Program-made: the position numbers and the translations under genes
Notes under the pieces: generated by a model
The model's input: the letters and a program-made list of their open reading frames with translations, nothing else
Told to the model about the DNA's origin: nothing
The model's database searches: none
DNA from: Candidatus Gastranaerophilales bacterium
GTDB taxonomy: Bacteria; Cyanobacteriota; Vampirovibrionia; Gastranaerophilales; Gastranaerophilaceae
NCBI GenBank assembly: GCA_944323495.1
Contig: CALUSZ010000089.1
Coordinates: 1-7,165 of the forward strand
Direction: 5' to 3'
Length of the DNA: 7,165 nucleotides
Part shown: positions 1 to 5,736 of the stretch, piece after piece
How positions within the stretch are numbered: the first letter of the stretch is position 1
Layout: the number at the start of each line of letters is the position of its first letter

Positions 1-422
1 CCGCCCATATAGTCAAAATCCATAACAGCAGCTGCGATTTTGTGCCCCATAATATCGCCAATACCTGTAGTTACTGCTTCGTCTAATCCTGTTTTTTCGT
101 GTGCTCTTTTGAGTCTTTCCGAATAAGGTTCAGTATCAACAAAGTTCAACGGGTCGCAGGGAAGAACATTCTGAAACATTTCTTCAAATGAACCTTCATC
201 AAACAGCTGTTTAATTCTTGTTTTTGAATTTATTCTGAAATGATAATCGCAATGAGGACAGACCATCAAGTTATCCTCAAGTTCGCTTTTAAGTATTTGA
301 GCACCGCAGTGAACGCATTTTGCCCACAATTCCGGAGCTTCTAAATCTATACCCTTCATTTCCTTAGCGCGTCTTTCAATCTGGGCTTCGCGCCTTTTAT
401 CAAACCATTCCTGTATTGTCAT
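1..422 (-). CDS. accD: Acetyl-CoA carboxylase carboxyltransferase beta subunit (AccD), N-terminal part
   Basis: AccD is the beta subunit of the carboxyltransferase that, with AccA, moves the carboxyl group from biotin to acetyl-CoA to make malonyl-CoA, the first committed step of cytosolic fatty acid synthesis. The visible 140 residues begin MTIQEWFDKRR and carry a four-cysteine zinc ribbon, C36-x2-C39-x15-C55-x2-C58, followed by the family's conserved run HFRI and the opening of the crotonase-like fold (residues 97-140, with SERLKRAHEKTGLDEA and IGDIMGHK). The zinc ribbon plus this layout is diagnostic for bacterial AccD. The family is usually about 280-300 residues, so roughly half is present and the rest lies beyond base 1. 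The ATG at 422 is the family's normal start, but its ribosome site is weak (GGAT about 7 bases upstream). No convincing promoter was found upstream; the best -10-like sequence is TAAAAT near 460-465 on the minus strand. Confidence 0.96.
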   Translation of the reverse strand, partial: MTIQEWFDKRREAQIERRAKEMKGIDLEAPELWAKCVHCGAQILKSELEDNLMVCPHCDYHFRINSKTRIKQLFDEGSFEEMFQNVLPCDPLNFVDTEPYSERLKRAHEKTGLDEAVTTGIGDIMGHKIAAAVMDFDYMG

Positions 423-511
423 ATATACACATCCGATTAATTATTAATTTACTTTTTCATTTTACACCAAAAATCTCAAAAGGGAAGAGTGTAACAAAAG
501 GCTGGGATTAA

Positions 512-709
512 TTATTTCTTATTCATATACATTGCAAAATGCTCTAAACAATCAATATTAACAATTTTTTCTATAGTTTTAAATGAAACAGCTTTTGCCC
601 CGCTTTCAATTTGTCCAATACTGTTAGGTTGTAATTTAAGCCTGCTCTTGACAAAATTTCTGCTAAATTTCAGGTTAAAAACATAACTCAAGTTATATTT
701 AAATTGCTT
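512..709 (-). pseudogene. Decayed XRE-family helix-turn-helix regulator remnant
   Basis: Read on the minus strand, codons from about 637 down to the TAA at 512-514 give KLQPNSIGQIESGAKAVSF and then KTIEKIVNIDCLEHF. This is the recognition-helix half of an XRE/Cro-type HTH, whose usual pattern is LGLSPNTIGQIE-G-xxPSxxTLEKIA. The preceding helix appears in a different frame: 678-652 reads LT-stop-NLAEIL, matching the family's LTQENLAEIL. Fourteen bases (638-651) separate the two pieces and shift the frame, and a TGA interrupts the first piece. The frame of the C-terminal piece stays open up to a stop at 710-712, but it has no ATG in a sensible place and no ribosome site. I read this as an inactivated gene with at least one indel and one nonsense change. 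The exact 5' end cannot be fixed. It fills most of the gap between accD and the response regulator. Confidence 0.7.
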
Positions 710-742
710 TTATCAAATCCCTATTTCCTGCAAAACTTAAAT

Positions 743-773
743 AAAAAAAAGATCTGGTGTTTACACCAGACCT
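743..773 (-). terminator. Intrinsic terminator overlapping the response regulator stop codon
   Basis: On the minus strand TCTGGTG, a TAAA loop and CACCAGA form a GC-containing stem, extendable by outer pairs on each side. It is followed directly by TC and eight T residues (743-750). The stem contains the last Leu-Val codons and the loop holds the TAA stop of the response regulator gene, so the gene ends inside its own terminator. Confidence 0.85.
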
Positions 774-1420
774 TCTTTTAACGCTTTGACTGCAGCTTGT
801 GTTCTATCATCTACAACAAGTTTTTGGATAATATTACATACATGCGCTTTGGCTGTATGTTCGCTTATAGTAAGTGTTTTGGCTATCTGGCTGTTAGACT
901 GCCCGTCTACGACGAGTTTTAGTACTTCATATTCTCTTTGGGTTAAGTTTGAATGATGTTCCTTAAAAGCACTGCGTGATAACTGGCGTGAAGGGATTAC
1001 ACCGCAGTTTTTGTCGCGGATAAATGGTACAACATGCGGGTCTATCCACATTGCACCTTCTTTCACCATTTTGATTACGCTCATAAGAAAATCTGTACTG
1101 ATATCTTTGATTACATAAGCGCTTGCGCCTGATATCAGCGAGGCATTAAGCTCTTCGTCAGATATATGAGAGGTCAGCATTATTACTTTTATATTATTAT
1201 TATTTTCAAGAATTTGCTTTGCCGCATCTATTCCTGATATATCCGGAAGGCCTATATCCATAAGGATTACATCCGGTTTGATTAATCTCGCTTTTTCGAC
1301 AGCCTCGCGGCCGTTTACGGCCTCGCCGATTACTTCTAACTCCGGATAGTCGCAAAATAATGATTTTATACCTATACGCATTAGTTTCTGGTCTTCAACA
1401 AGCAATATTTTTATCTGCAT
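761..1420 (-). CDS. NarL/FixJ-family two-component response regulator
   Basis: A 219-residue cytoplasmic response regulator: an N-terminal phospho-receiver joined to a C-terminal LuxR-type DNA-binding domain. The receiver (about 1-120) shows the acidic pair E9-D10, the phospho-acceptor D55 in VILMDIGLPD, the switch T83 in MLTSH and the conserved K105 in AYVIKD. A linker (about 121-155) leads to the LuxR HTH (about 158-215), with LTQREYEVLKLVVDG, the helices SNSQIAKTLTISEHTAKAHV and then IIQKL. All receiver key residues are present, so it should be phosphorylatable. No histidine kinase lies in the window, so its partner and targets are unknown. The frame extends to an ATG at 1492, but I place the start at the ATG at 1420: an AGGAGG lies 4 bases upstream, and receivers of this family start right before the first beta strand (here MQIKILLVEDQ). 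It may share transcripts with the TPR gene 123 bases upstream or use its own promoter. Confidence 0.95.
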   Translation of the reverse strand: MQIKILLVEDQKLMRIGIKSLFCDYPELEVIGEAVNGREAVEKARLIKPDVILMDIGLPDISGIDAAKQILENNNNIKVIMLTSHISDEELNASLISGASAYVIKDISTDFLMSVIKMVKEGAMWIDPHVVPFIRDKNCGVIPSRQLSRSAFKEHHSNLTQREYEVLKLVVDGQSNSQIAKTLTISEHTAKAHVCNIIQKLVVDDRTQAAVKALKEGLV

Positions 1421-1424
1421 AAAA

Positions 1425-1430
1425 CCTCCT
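1425..1430 (-). promoter_or_regulatory. Shine-Dalgarno site fixing the response regulator start
   Basis: A perfect AGGAGG (within GAAAGGAGGTTTT on the minus strand) sits just before the ATG at 1420. It lies inside the longer open frame that begins at 1492, so it argues that the extra 24 N-terminal codons are not translated. Confidence 0.9.
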
Positions 1431-1469
1431 TTCGATAAGGGAAATAAAAGCAGATTTTTTCCCATATAA

Positions 1470-1498
1470 ATATTAAGACGGTTTATTGGCATGTTAAA
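1470..1498 (-). promoter_or_regulatory. Possible sigma70-like promoter for the response regulator gene
   Basis: On the minus strand TTTAAC (1493-1498) and TAATAT (1470-1475) are 17 bases apart, each a partial match to TTGACA and TATAAT. Transcription would begin near 1463, downstream of the ATG at 1492 and upstream of the preferred start at 1420, which would agree with the shorter protein. In AT-rich DNA such matches are common, so this is weak. Confidence 0.3.
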
Positions 1499-1543
1499 TT
1501 GCTGAAATTAAACAGGTTATCGGCAGTGTTAATATTTTTAAAT

Positions 1544-2008
1544 TTAGAAATATTTTTTTAATGCTTCCTGTAAATCAATAATCTTAAGATGGTTTTCAAG
1601 CATTGCCTGATTCCTGTATTCATAAGCGTTTTCATAATCATCATTATTATCTATTGCGAGGTTAAAATTCCTGACAGCATCGTCAAGTTTATCCTGAAGG
1701 TAATATATAATCCCGATTAAAGTGTATTCTATCTCTTTTTTATCTGAAAAGTTTAAAGCTTTATTATAATATTCAAGCGCCTTTTCGTACTCTTTTCTGA
1801 ATTGATAAATGCACCCCATACCTCTTAGTACAGCCGGATTTTCAGAGTTAAGCCTTAAAGCATCTTCAAGATATTCAAAGCTTTTATCATAATCATATCT
1901 GTCGTATTCCTGTTTAGCCTTTGTAATCAGTTTAATAAGCTTTACTTTGGCTGTCATTTTCTTAAACCGGCAGGCAATCTCTTCTAATTTTTCCGCTTCA
2001 TCGCTCAT
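1544..2008 (-). CDS. Tetratricopeptide-repeat protein of unknown role
   Basis: A 154-residue protein made almost wholly of TPR helices, with no signal peptide or membrane segment, so probably a cytoplasmic protein-interaction scaffold. After a charged N-terminal helix (1-22), repeats run at about 24-57 (KSFEYLEDALRLNSENP), 58-91 (GCIYQFRKEYEKALEYYNKAL), 92-125 (GIIYYLQDKLDDAVRNFNLAI), plus a partial repeat to the end. Consensus TPR positions (small residue at 8, A at 20, P at 32) are visible in the first two. The ATG at 2008 is 5 bases after the stop of the ACT-domain gene and has no clear ribosome site, so its translation is probably coupled to that gene. No partner can be named from sequence. 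The response regulator follows 123 bases downstream with no obvious terminator between, so read-through is possible. Confidence 0.85.
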   Translation of the reverse strand: MSDEAEKLEEIACRFKKMTAKVKLIKLITKAKQEYDRYDYDKSFEYLEDALRLNSENPAVLRGMGCIYQFRKEYEKALEYYNKALNFSDKKEIEYTLIGIIYYLQDKLDDAVRNFNLAIDNNDDYENAYEYRNQAMLENHLKIIDLQEALKKYF

Positions 2009-2013
2009 ATTTT

Positions 2014-2292
2014 TTATACCGTATGCATTTTTTCAAAAATGCCTTTTTTCTGAACCCAAATTTCAACTTCGAGCTTATTTCCTTCTTCGGTCAAGACATT
2101 CTTTAATTCCTTAAAATTGAGCTCTGAATTTTTAATATCACACAGCATGAACATTACAAAATGTCCCTGCATCAAAGTTTGTTTAATATCTTCAATATTA
2201 ACCCTGTATTTAGCAAGTACATTTGAAACACCTGCTACAATACCAACCTTATCAGCACCTGACACCGTAATAATAATTTTGTAATCGTCCAT
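2014..2292 (-). CDS. Small stand-alone ACT-domain protein (UPF0237/ACT_6 type)
   Basis: A 92-residue protein that is essentially one ACT domain, the small ligand-binding fold used in amino-acid sensing. The N-terminal strand IIITVSGADKVGIVAGVSNVL, with the D-x-x-G-I-V turn typical of ligand-binding ACT domains, is followed by the second strand VNIEDIKQTLMQGHFVMFM and a C-terminal helix and strand ending LEVEIWVQKKG. Length and layout match the UPF0237 family of about 90-residue single ACT proteins. In other bacteria this family is a conserved protein without a firmly assigned role, and a regulatory sensor is the usual inference. The start has a good ribosome site (AAGGAG about 11 bases upstream) and a promoter immediately before it. 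It leads an operon with the TPR protein (5-base gap), so the two may act together. Confidence 0.88.
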   Translation of the reverse strand: MDDYKIIITVSGADKVGIVAGVSNVLAKYRVNIEDIKQTLMQGHFVMFMLCDIKNSELNFKELKNVLTEEGNKLEVEIWVQKKGIFEKMHTV

Positions 2293-2318
2293 AATGATAT
2301 AATCTCCTTGTAAGAAGT

Positions 2319-2347
2319 ATTATATTACATTTAAACAAATTGCACAA
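2319..2347 (-). promoter_or_regulatory. Sigma70-like promoter of the ACT-TPR operon
   Basis: A perfect -10 TATAAT (2319-2324, minus strand) lies 17 bases downstream of TTGTGC (2342-2347), a half-match to TTGACA. Transcription would begin near 2312, only a few bases ahead of the AAGGAG ribosome site and about 20 bases before the ATG at 2292. Confidence 0.6.
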
Positions 2348-2352
2348 TCACC

Positions 2353-2387
2353 AAGAGAAAGGAAAGTCTTGCAGTATGTGCAAGACT
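2353..2387 (-). terminator. Intrinsic terminator of the recA unit
   Basis: A perfect 9-bp stem, AGTCTTGCA / TGCAAGACT, with a 5-base loop (2365-2387), is followed on the minus strand by the T-rich run TTCCTTTCTCTT. It lies 87 bases beyond the recA stop and just before the ACT gene promoter, so it insulates the two units. The T tract is interrupted, so efficiency may be moderate. Confidence 0.7.
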
Positions 2388-2474
2388 CAAAAATATACAT
2401 TTACCCCAATAACTTTATACCATACTTAAGAGCGTTTGTCAATAAAAATTTTAAAATGGCTGTTTTACGCTTCT

Positions 2475-3494
2475 CTAGGCGTTATTGGCTAATTTTTCAC
2501 GAACAAGTGTCTCAACCTGATTTAATATATCAGGGTTTGCGGCTAAGAATTCTTTAGCCTTATCCCTGCCCTGACCGAGCTTGTCGTCATTAAAACTAAA
2601 CCATGATCCTGCTTTTTTCACAATATCCAAATCAACAGCTACATCAAGGATATTGCCTATTTTGCAGATACCTTTTCCAAATATTATATCAAATTCTGCT
2701 GTTCTAAACGGCGGAGCTACCTTATTCTTAAGAATTCTAACTCTTACATGGTTTCCGATATCTTCTCCGTCGCCTTTTAATCCTTCAACGCGTTTGATTT
2801 CCAGACGAACTGATGCATAATATTTTAAAGCATTACCGCCGGTTGTTGTTTCCGGATTACCGTACATTACACCGATTTTTTGTCTTAACTGGTTAATAAA
2901 AATTACTGTAGTATTTGTTTTACCGATAATACCTGTTAATTTTCTTAACGCCTTAGACATCAATCTTGCCTGAAGCCCCATCTGCTGGTCTTCCATAGAA
3001 CCTTCGATTTCAGCTTTGGGAACAAGAGCTGCAACAGAGTCAACAACGATAACATCAACAGCACCGGAACGTACAAGTTCTTCTGTAATATCAAGCGCCT
3101 GTTCGCCTGTATCCGGCTGTGAAATCAGAAGCTCATCAACATTTACGCCAAGATTTCTTGCATATTCAGGGTCAAGTGCGTGTTCAGCGTCAACGAACGC
3201 TGCAATTCCGCCTTTTTTCTGGCATTCTGCAACGATATGCTGTGCTAAGGTGGTTTTACCTGAAGATTCCGGCCCGTAGATTTCAATAATTCTTCCGCGC
3301 GGAATCCCGCCTACACCCAGTGCAACATCAAGAGCCAATGCGCCTGTAGGAATTGTCTCTACGCTTACGGCAGGCTTGTCGCCAAGCTTCATTATAGCGC
3401 CTTTGCCAAAATCTTTTTCTATTTTTTCTATAGCAAGCTTAAGCGCCTTATTTCTTTCATCTGTTGTACTTACCGTTTCTTCTTTGACTGCCAT
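2475..3494 (-). CDS. recA: Recombinase A
   Basis: RecA polymerises on single-stranded DNA and, using ATP, drives homologous strand exchange; it also triggers LexA self-cleavage in bacteria with an SOS response. The 339 residues are full length and intact. Visible parts: N-terminal polymerisation helix (about 12-35), Walker A GPESSGKT (74-81, K80), the catalytic glutamate E104 in VDAEHALDP, Walker B VIVVDS (148-153), loop L1 (about 157-166), loop L2 with [20 protein letters not shown] (201-220), and a short C-terminal domain with [13 protein letters not shown] (309-321). The C-terminal end is much less acidic than that of E. coli RecA. The ATG at 3494 has an AGGAA site overlapping the stop of the preceding MerR-like gene, 12 bases upstream, so the two are co-transcribed. 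No SOS-type palindrome was found in front of either gene. Confidence 0.98.
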   Translation of the reverse strand: MAVKEETVSTTDERNKALKLAIEKIEKDFGKGAIMKLGDKPAVSVETIPTGALALDVALGVGGIPRGRIIEIYGPESSGKTTLAQHIVAECQKKGGIAAFVDAEHALDPEYARNLGVNVDELLISQPDTGEQALDITEELVRSGAVDVIVVDSVAALVPKAEIEGSMEDQQMGLQARLMSKALRKLTGIIGKTNTTVIFINQLRQKIGVMYGNPETTTGGNALKYYASVRLEIKRVEGLKGDGEDIGNHVRVRILKNKVAPPFRTAEFDIIFGKGICKIGNILDVAVDLDIVKKAGSWFSFNDDKLGQGRDKAKEFLAANPDILNQVETLVREKLANNA

Positions 3495-3506
3495 AAATTC
3501 AAATTC

Positions 3507-4061
3507 CTATAACATAAAATTTGTATCTTCTTCTTTTTTGATGAAAAATCCGCAAATAAGAGGTTTGAAGCTGTTAAGCGCATTTTTTAATTTAAAGTTT
3601 TCCTTATTTAATTCATTAACTTTATTTTTCAGATTTTCGTTTTCGGTTTTGCATCTAACGAGTTCTAATACAACATCATCCATGCCTTCTAATTTTTCAT
3701 CAATAAGTTTAGTCATAGATGTAGTAATATTATTTTCCATTTTGTTGAGGGTTTCCAACAGGCCGTTCACAACGGCTTGTGAATTTGGTTTTGTCATTGC
3801 GGGTAATGTCACTGTTTTTCCTCCATTGGGGTTAGCTATTCTTTTCATTTCCAAATCTTTTTTACTCATTTCAGCTACGATTGAAGATTTTGCATTCCTA
3901 AGTTTTTTTACCTCATCTACTGAAAAGTATATCTGTCCTCTTTGATCTTTTTTAGGGGTGACAGATGTTTTTCTGCATAACTCAACTATCTCTCTGTTAT
4001 CTGCGTTTAGAAGTTTTCTTACATCATTAGGTAAAAGTACTTTATTCGGATTTGCATTCAT
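3507..4061 (-). CDS. MerR-like HTH protein with a C-terminal coiled coil, in an operon with recA
   Basis: I do not recognise a named family. The 184-residue protein has an N-terminal winged HTH of MerR style (about 8-57): VLLPNDVRKLLNADNREIVE, then a wing and second helix pair, RGQIYFSVDEVKKLRN, where MerR proteins have G-x-R-x-[YF]-S-x-x-[DE]-[VI]-x-x-L. A basic, Pro/Asn-rich linker (60-97) leads to long heptad-patterned helices (about 98-165), the last part reading ELVRCKTENENLKNKVNEL, a typical coiled coil for dimer formation. No ligand-binding or cysteine metal-binding segment is evident. An alternative TTG start at 4091 would add ten residues. I prefer ATG 4061 because GAGGGG lies 11 bases upstream, inside that extension. 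It is followed 12 bases later by recA and is divergent from glnA. Possible roles are a transcription regulator of glnA or its own operon, or a DNA-architecture protein linked to recombination; the sequence alone does not choose. Confidence 0.8.
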   Translation of the reverse strand: MNANPNKVLLPNDVRKLLNADNREIVELCRKTSVTPKKDQRGQIYFSVDEVKKLRNAKSSIVAEMSKKDLEMKRIANPNGGKTVTLPAMTKPNSQAVVNGLLETLNKMENNITTSMTKLIDEKLEGMDDVVLELVRCKTENENLKNKVNELNKENFKLKNALNSFKPLICGFFIKKEEDTNFML

Positions 4062-4072
4062 TTTAAAAAATT

Positions 4073-4078
4073 CCCCTC
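4073..4078 (-). promoter_or_regulatory. Ribosome binding site deciding the MerR-like protein start
   Basis: GAGGGG on the minus strand lies 11 bases before the ATG at 4061. It falls within codons of the longer TTG-initiated frame, favouring the shorter protein. The spacing is slightly long, so some use of the TTG cannot be excluded. Confidence 0.6.
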
Positions 4079-4130
4079 TTTCTCTATCCAATAGATATTC
4101 TAATCAATAAAAAAATTTATTTCTACTATT

Positions 4131-4158
4131 TGTAACAATTCGTTAATTTATCGTTACA
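4131..4158. promoter_or_regulatory. 28-bp imperfect palindrome (candidate operator) between the MerR-like gene and glnA
   Basis: TGTAAC and GTTACA form inverted arms 16 bases apart. Across the 28 bases, 10 of 14 symmetric pairs match, including the central TTAA. It can also be read as two overlapping 17-mers, TGTAACAATTCGTTAAT (4131-4147) and GTTAATTTATCGTTACA (4142-4158). Each has one perfect and one degenerate half of the Firmicute GlnR/TnrA box TGTNA-N7-TNACA. Its centre is about 84 bases upstream of the predicted glnA transcription start and about 54 bases upstream of a possible MerR-like gene start site (-10-like TAGAAT at 4097-4102, minus). Such a position suits an activator or a shared divergent operator. 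The symmetry is seen; the binding protein is inferred. Confidence 0.5.
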
Positions 4159-4192
4159 GAAAATTATTTACAAAATCTTTATATCCAATCTA

Positions 4193-4221
4193 TTGACCAA
4201 ATTTGAAAAAAAATATATGAT
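4193..4221 (+). promoter_or_regulatory. Sigma70-type promoter of glnA
   Basis: TTGACC (4193-4198) and TATGAT (4216-4221), each five of six consensus bases, are exactly 17 bases apart. Transcription should start near 4228, giving a leader of about 50 bases before the glnA ATG. An A-tract (4206-4213) lies in the spacer. Confidence 0.8.
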
Positions 4222-4231
4222 AAAGCTTTAG

Positions 4232-4244
4232 TGTAGAGATTACA
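4232..4244 (+). promoter_or_regulatory. Small palindrome TGTA-N5-TACA at the start of the glnA leader
   Basis: TGTAGAGATTACA is a 13-base inverted repeat with 4-bp arms lying about 5-17 bases after the predicted transcription start. A protein bound here would block polymerase, so it could be a repressor site. It shares the TGTA/TACA ends with the larger palindrome upstream. It is short enough to be chance. Confidence 0.3.
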
Positions 4245-4277
4245 ATTATTTATTTTGAAAGAGATTGGAGGATTCGT

Positions 4278-5639
4278 ATGGAATTTCATCACCAGCCGCT
4301 AAACGGCGCAAGCTACACGGATGCAGACATTAAGAGGCTTATTGCAGAATATAATGTCCAATTTATAAAGCTTCAATTCGTTGACATTAACGGTCAGGTA
4401 AAGAATATGGCAGTACCATCAGAACACATTGACAGAGTTTTGAATAATGAAATTATGCTTGACGGATCTTCTATTAAGGGGTTTAGAAATATTGAAACTT
4501 CTGATATGTTTTTCTATCCTGATAAGAATACTTTTCAGATTCTTCCGTGGCAGGAAAGAGACGGCAAGAATTCTGCCAGATTAATATGTGATATTTATAA
4601 TGCTGACGGAACTCCGTTTGAGGGATGCCCGAGATGTAATTTAAAAAGACTTATGGCAGAAGCTCAAAAGCTTGGGTTATCAATGAATGTGGGGCCGGAA
4701 GCTGAATTTTTCTTGTTTGAAAAGGATGAAGAGGATCATATTACAACAAAAACTCACGATAGAGCAGGGTATTATGATGTAGGACCGGATGATTTAGGCG
4801 AAGCTGTAAGGGCTGATATTGTAAGTACTTTGCAGGAAATGGATTTTGATATTGAAGCTTCGCACCACGAAGTAGCAGACGGACAGCATGAAATTGATTT
4901 CAAATATTCAGATATTCTTACAACGGCTGATAATGTGGTAACATTTAGAGTTGCAGTAAAAGCGATTGCTGCACAATACGGATTGCACGCTACATTTATG
5001 CCAAAGCCTTTTTACGGGATAAACGGTTCCGGTATGCATTGTAATATTTCTCTATTCAAAGACGGAAAAAATGCATTTTATGATGAAAAGGCTGAATATC
5101 AGCTCTCGGATACCGCAAAGTATTCAATTGGCGGTATATTAAAACATGTAAAGAGTATAACTGCAATTCTTAATCCGACCGTTAACAGCTATAAGCGCCT
5201 TGTCCCGGGCTACGAAGCTCCTGTATATATGGCGTGGTCTCTGGCTAACAGAAGCGCTCTTTTGAGAGTTCCGGCAAAGCGCGGTATGTCTACGCGTGTC
5301 GAATTACGTTCGCCGGATCCGAGCTGCAACCCGTATTTAGCATTTGCTACAATTCTTGCTGCCTGCTTAGATGGGGTCAGAAACAAAATCGAGCCGCCGA
5401 AGCCGGTTGAAGCTAATATTTACAAGCTTTCTGATAAAGAAAGAAAAAGAATGAGAATAGAATCTCTTCCGGGAAGTTTGAAGGAAGCTCTTTATCATAT
5501 GGATAAATCTTTAATTGCAAAAACAGCTCTCGGTTCTCATATTGTTGATGAATTTATGACTGCAAAAGAAATCGAATGGGATTCGTTTAGAACTTACGTT
5601 TCTCAATGGGAAATTGATAGATACCTTGCGAGATATTAG
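4278..5639 (+). CDS. glnA: Type I glutamine synthetase, GSI-alpha-like
   Basis: Glutamine synthetase joins ammonium to glutamate using ATP; type I enzymes are cytoplasmic dodecamers. The 453 residues are complete. The N-terminal beta-grasp domain (about 16-108) holds DGSSIKGF (62-69). The catalytic domain has metal/substrate residues E141 and E143 (GPEAEFF), E198 and E205 (HHEVADGQHEID), H254 (GSGMH), the flap E313 (LVPGYEAP), R325 and R330 (NRSALLR), and E342-R344 (ELRSPDPSCNPY). The place that carries the adenylylated tyrosine in GSI-beta enzymes (NLYDLP) reads NIYKLS, and the 25-residue GSI-beta insertion is absent. Control is therefore more likely by feedback or protein binding, as in Bacillus, than by adenylylation. 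Where B. subtilis has GFVRIEESDM (with its feedback residue Arg62), this protein has GFRNIETSDM, so that arginine is shifted. GGAGG lies 6 bases before the ATG. The gene is monocistronic, with its own promoter and terminator. Confidence 0.98.
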   Translation: MEFHHQPLNGASYTDADIKRLIAEYNVQFIKLQFVDINGQVKNMAVPSEHIDRVLNNEIMLDGSSIKGFRNIETSDMFFYPDKNTFQILPWQERDGKNSARLICDIYNADGTPFEGCPRCNLKRLMAEAQKLGLSMNVGPEAEFFLFEKDEEDHITTKTHDRAGYYDVGPDDLGEAVRADIVSTLQEMDFDIEASHHEVADGQHEIDFKYSDILTTADNVVTFRVAVKAIAAQYGLHATFMPKPFYGINGSGMHCNISLFKDGKNAFYDEKAEYQLSDTAKYSIGGILKHVKSITAILNPTVNSYKRLVPGYEAPVYMAWSLANRSALLRVPAKRGMSTRVELRSPDPSCNPYLAFATILAACLDGVRNKIEPPKPVEANIYKLSDKERKRMRIESLPGSLKEALYHMDKSLIAKTALGSHIVDEFMTAKEIEWDSFRTYVSQWEIDRYLARY

Positions 5640-5668
5640 TATTAATTGATTTAGATAATGTTGTTCCG

Positions 5669-5708
5669 GAACTTGCTCTGTTATTTATGGAGCAAGTTCT
5701 TTATTTTT
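5669..5708 (+). terminator. Intrinsic terminator of glnA
   Basis: A perfect 10-bp stem, GAACTTGCTC / GAGCAAGTTC, with an 11-base loop is followed by TTTATTTTT. It lies 30 bases after the glnA stop. On the opposite strand the stem is not followed by T residues, so it serves glnA and not the convergent metalloprotease gene. Confidence 0.92.
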
Positions 5709-5736
5709 GGTTGTGATAATTGAGTGGCAGAAAGTC

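Noticed and set aside
486..497. A TGTAAC half-site upstream of accD, like those at the glnA palindrome.
   Set aside because: There is only one six-base half and no partner arm, which is expected by chance in AT-rich DNA.
1421..1492. Extension of the response regulator by 24 codons to an ATG at 1492.
   Set aside because: The added residues precede the normal first strand of the receiver, have no ribosome site of their own, and contain the AGGAGG of the downstream start.
1500..1543. Possible terminator between the TPR gene and the response regulator gene.
   Set aside because: The short complementary pieces do not form a stable stem and no T run follows on the minus strand.
2581..3279. Open frames on the plus strand opposite recA.
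   Set aside because: They are antisense to a fully conserved recA, have low-complexity Ser/Thr-rich translations and no ribosome sites.
3376..3945. A long plus-strand frame opposite the MerR-like gene and the start of recA.
   Set aside because: The translation is a Phe/Ser/Leu-rich mirror of a Lys/Glu-rich coiled coil, which is typical of an antisense shadow, and it has no start signals.
4062..4091. TTG start at 4091 for the MerR-like protein.
   Set aside because: There is no ribosome site in front of the TTG, and the GAGGGG that fits the ATG at 4061 lies within this extension.
4062..4130. Search for an SOS (LexA) box upstream of the recA unit.
   Set aside because: No GAAC-N4-GTTC, CTGT-N8-ACAG or similar palindrome was found there.
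4131..4244. Search for a cyanobacterial NtcA box (GTA-N8-TAC) in front of glnA.
   Set aside because: No GTA-N8-TAC is present; the GTA/TAC pairs are spaced by 5 and 20 bases, so NtcA control is not supported.
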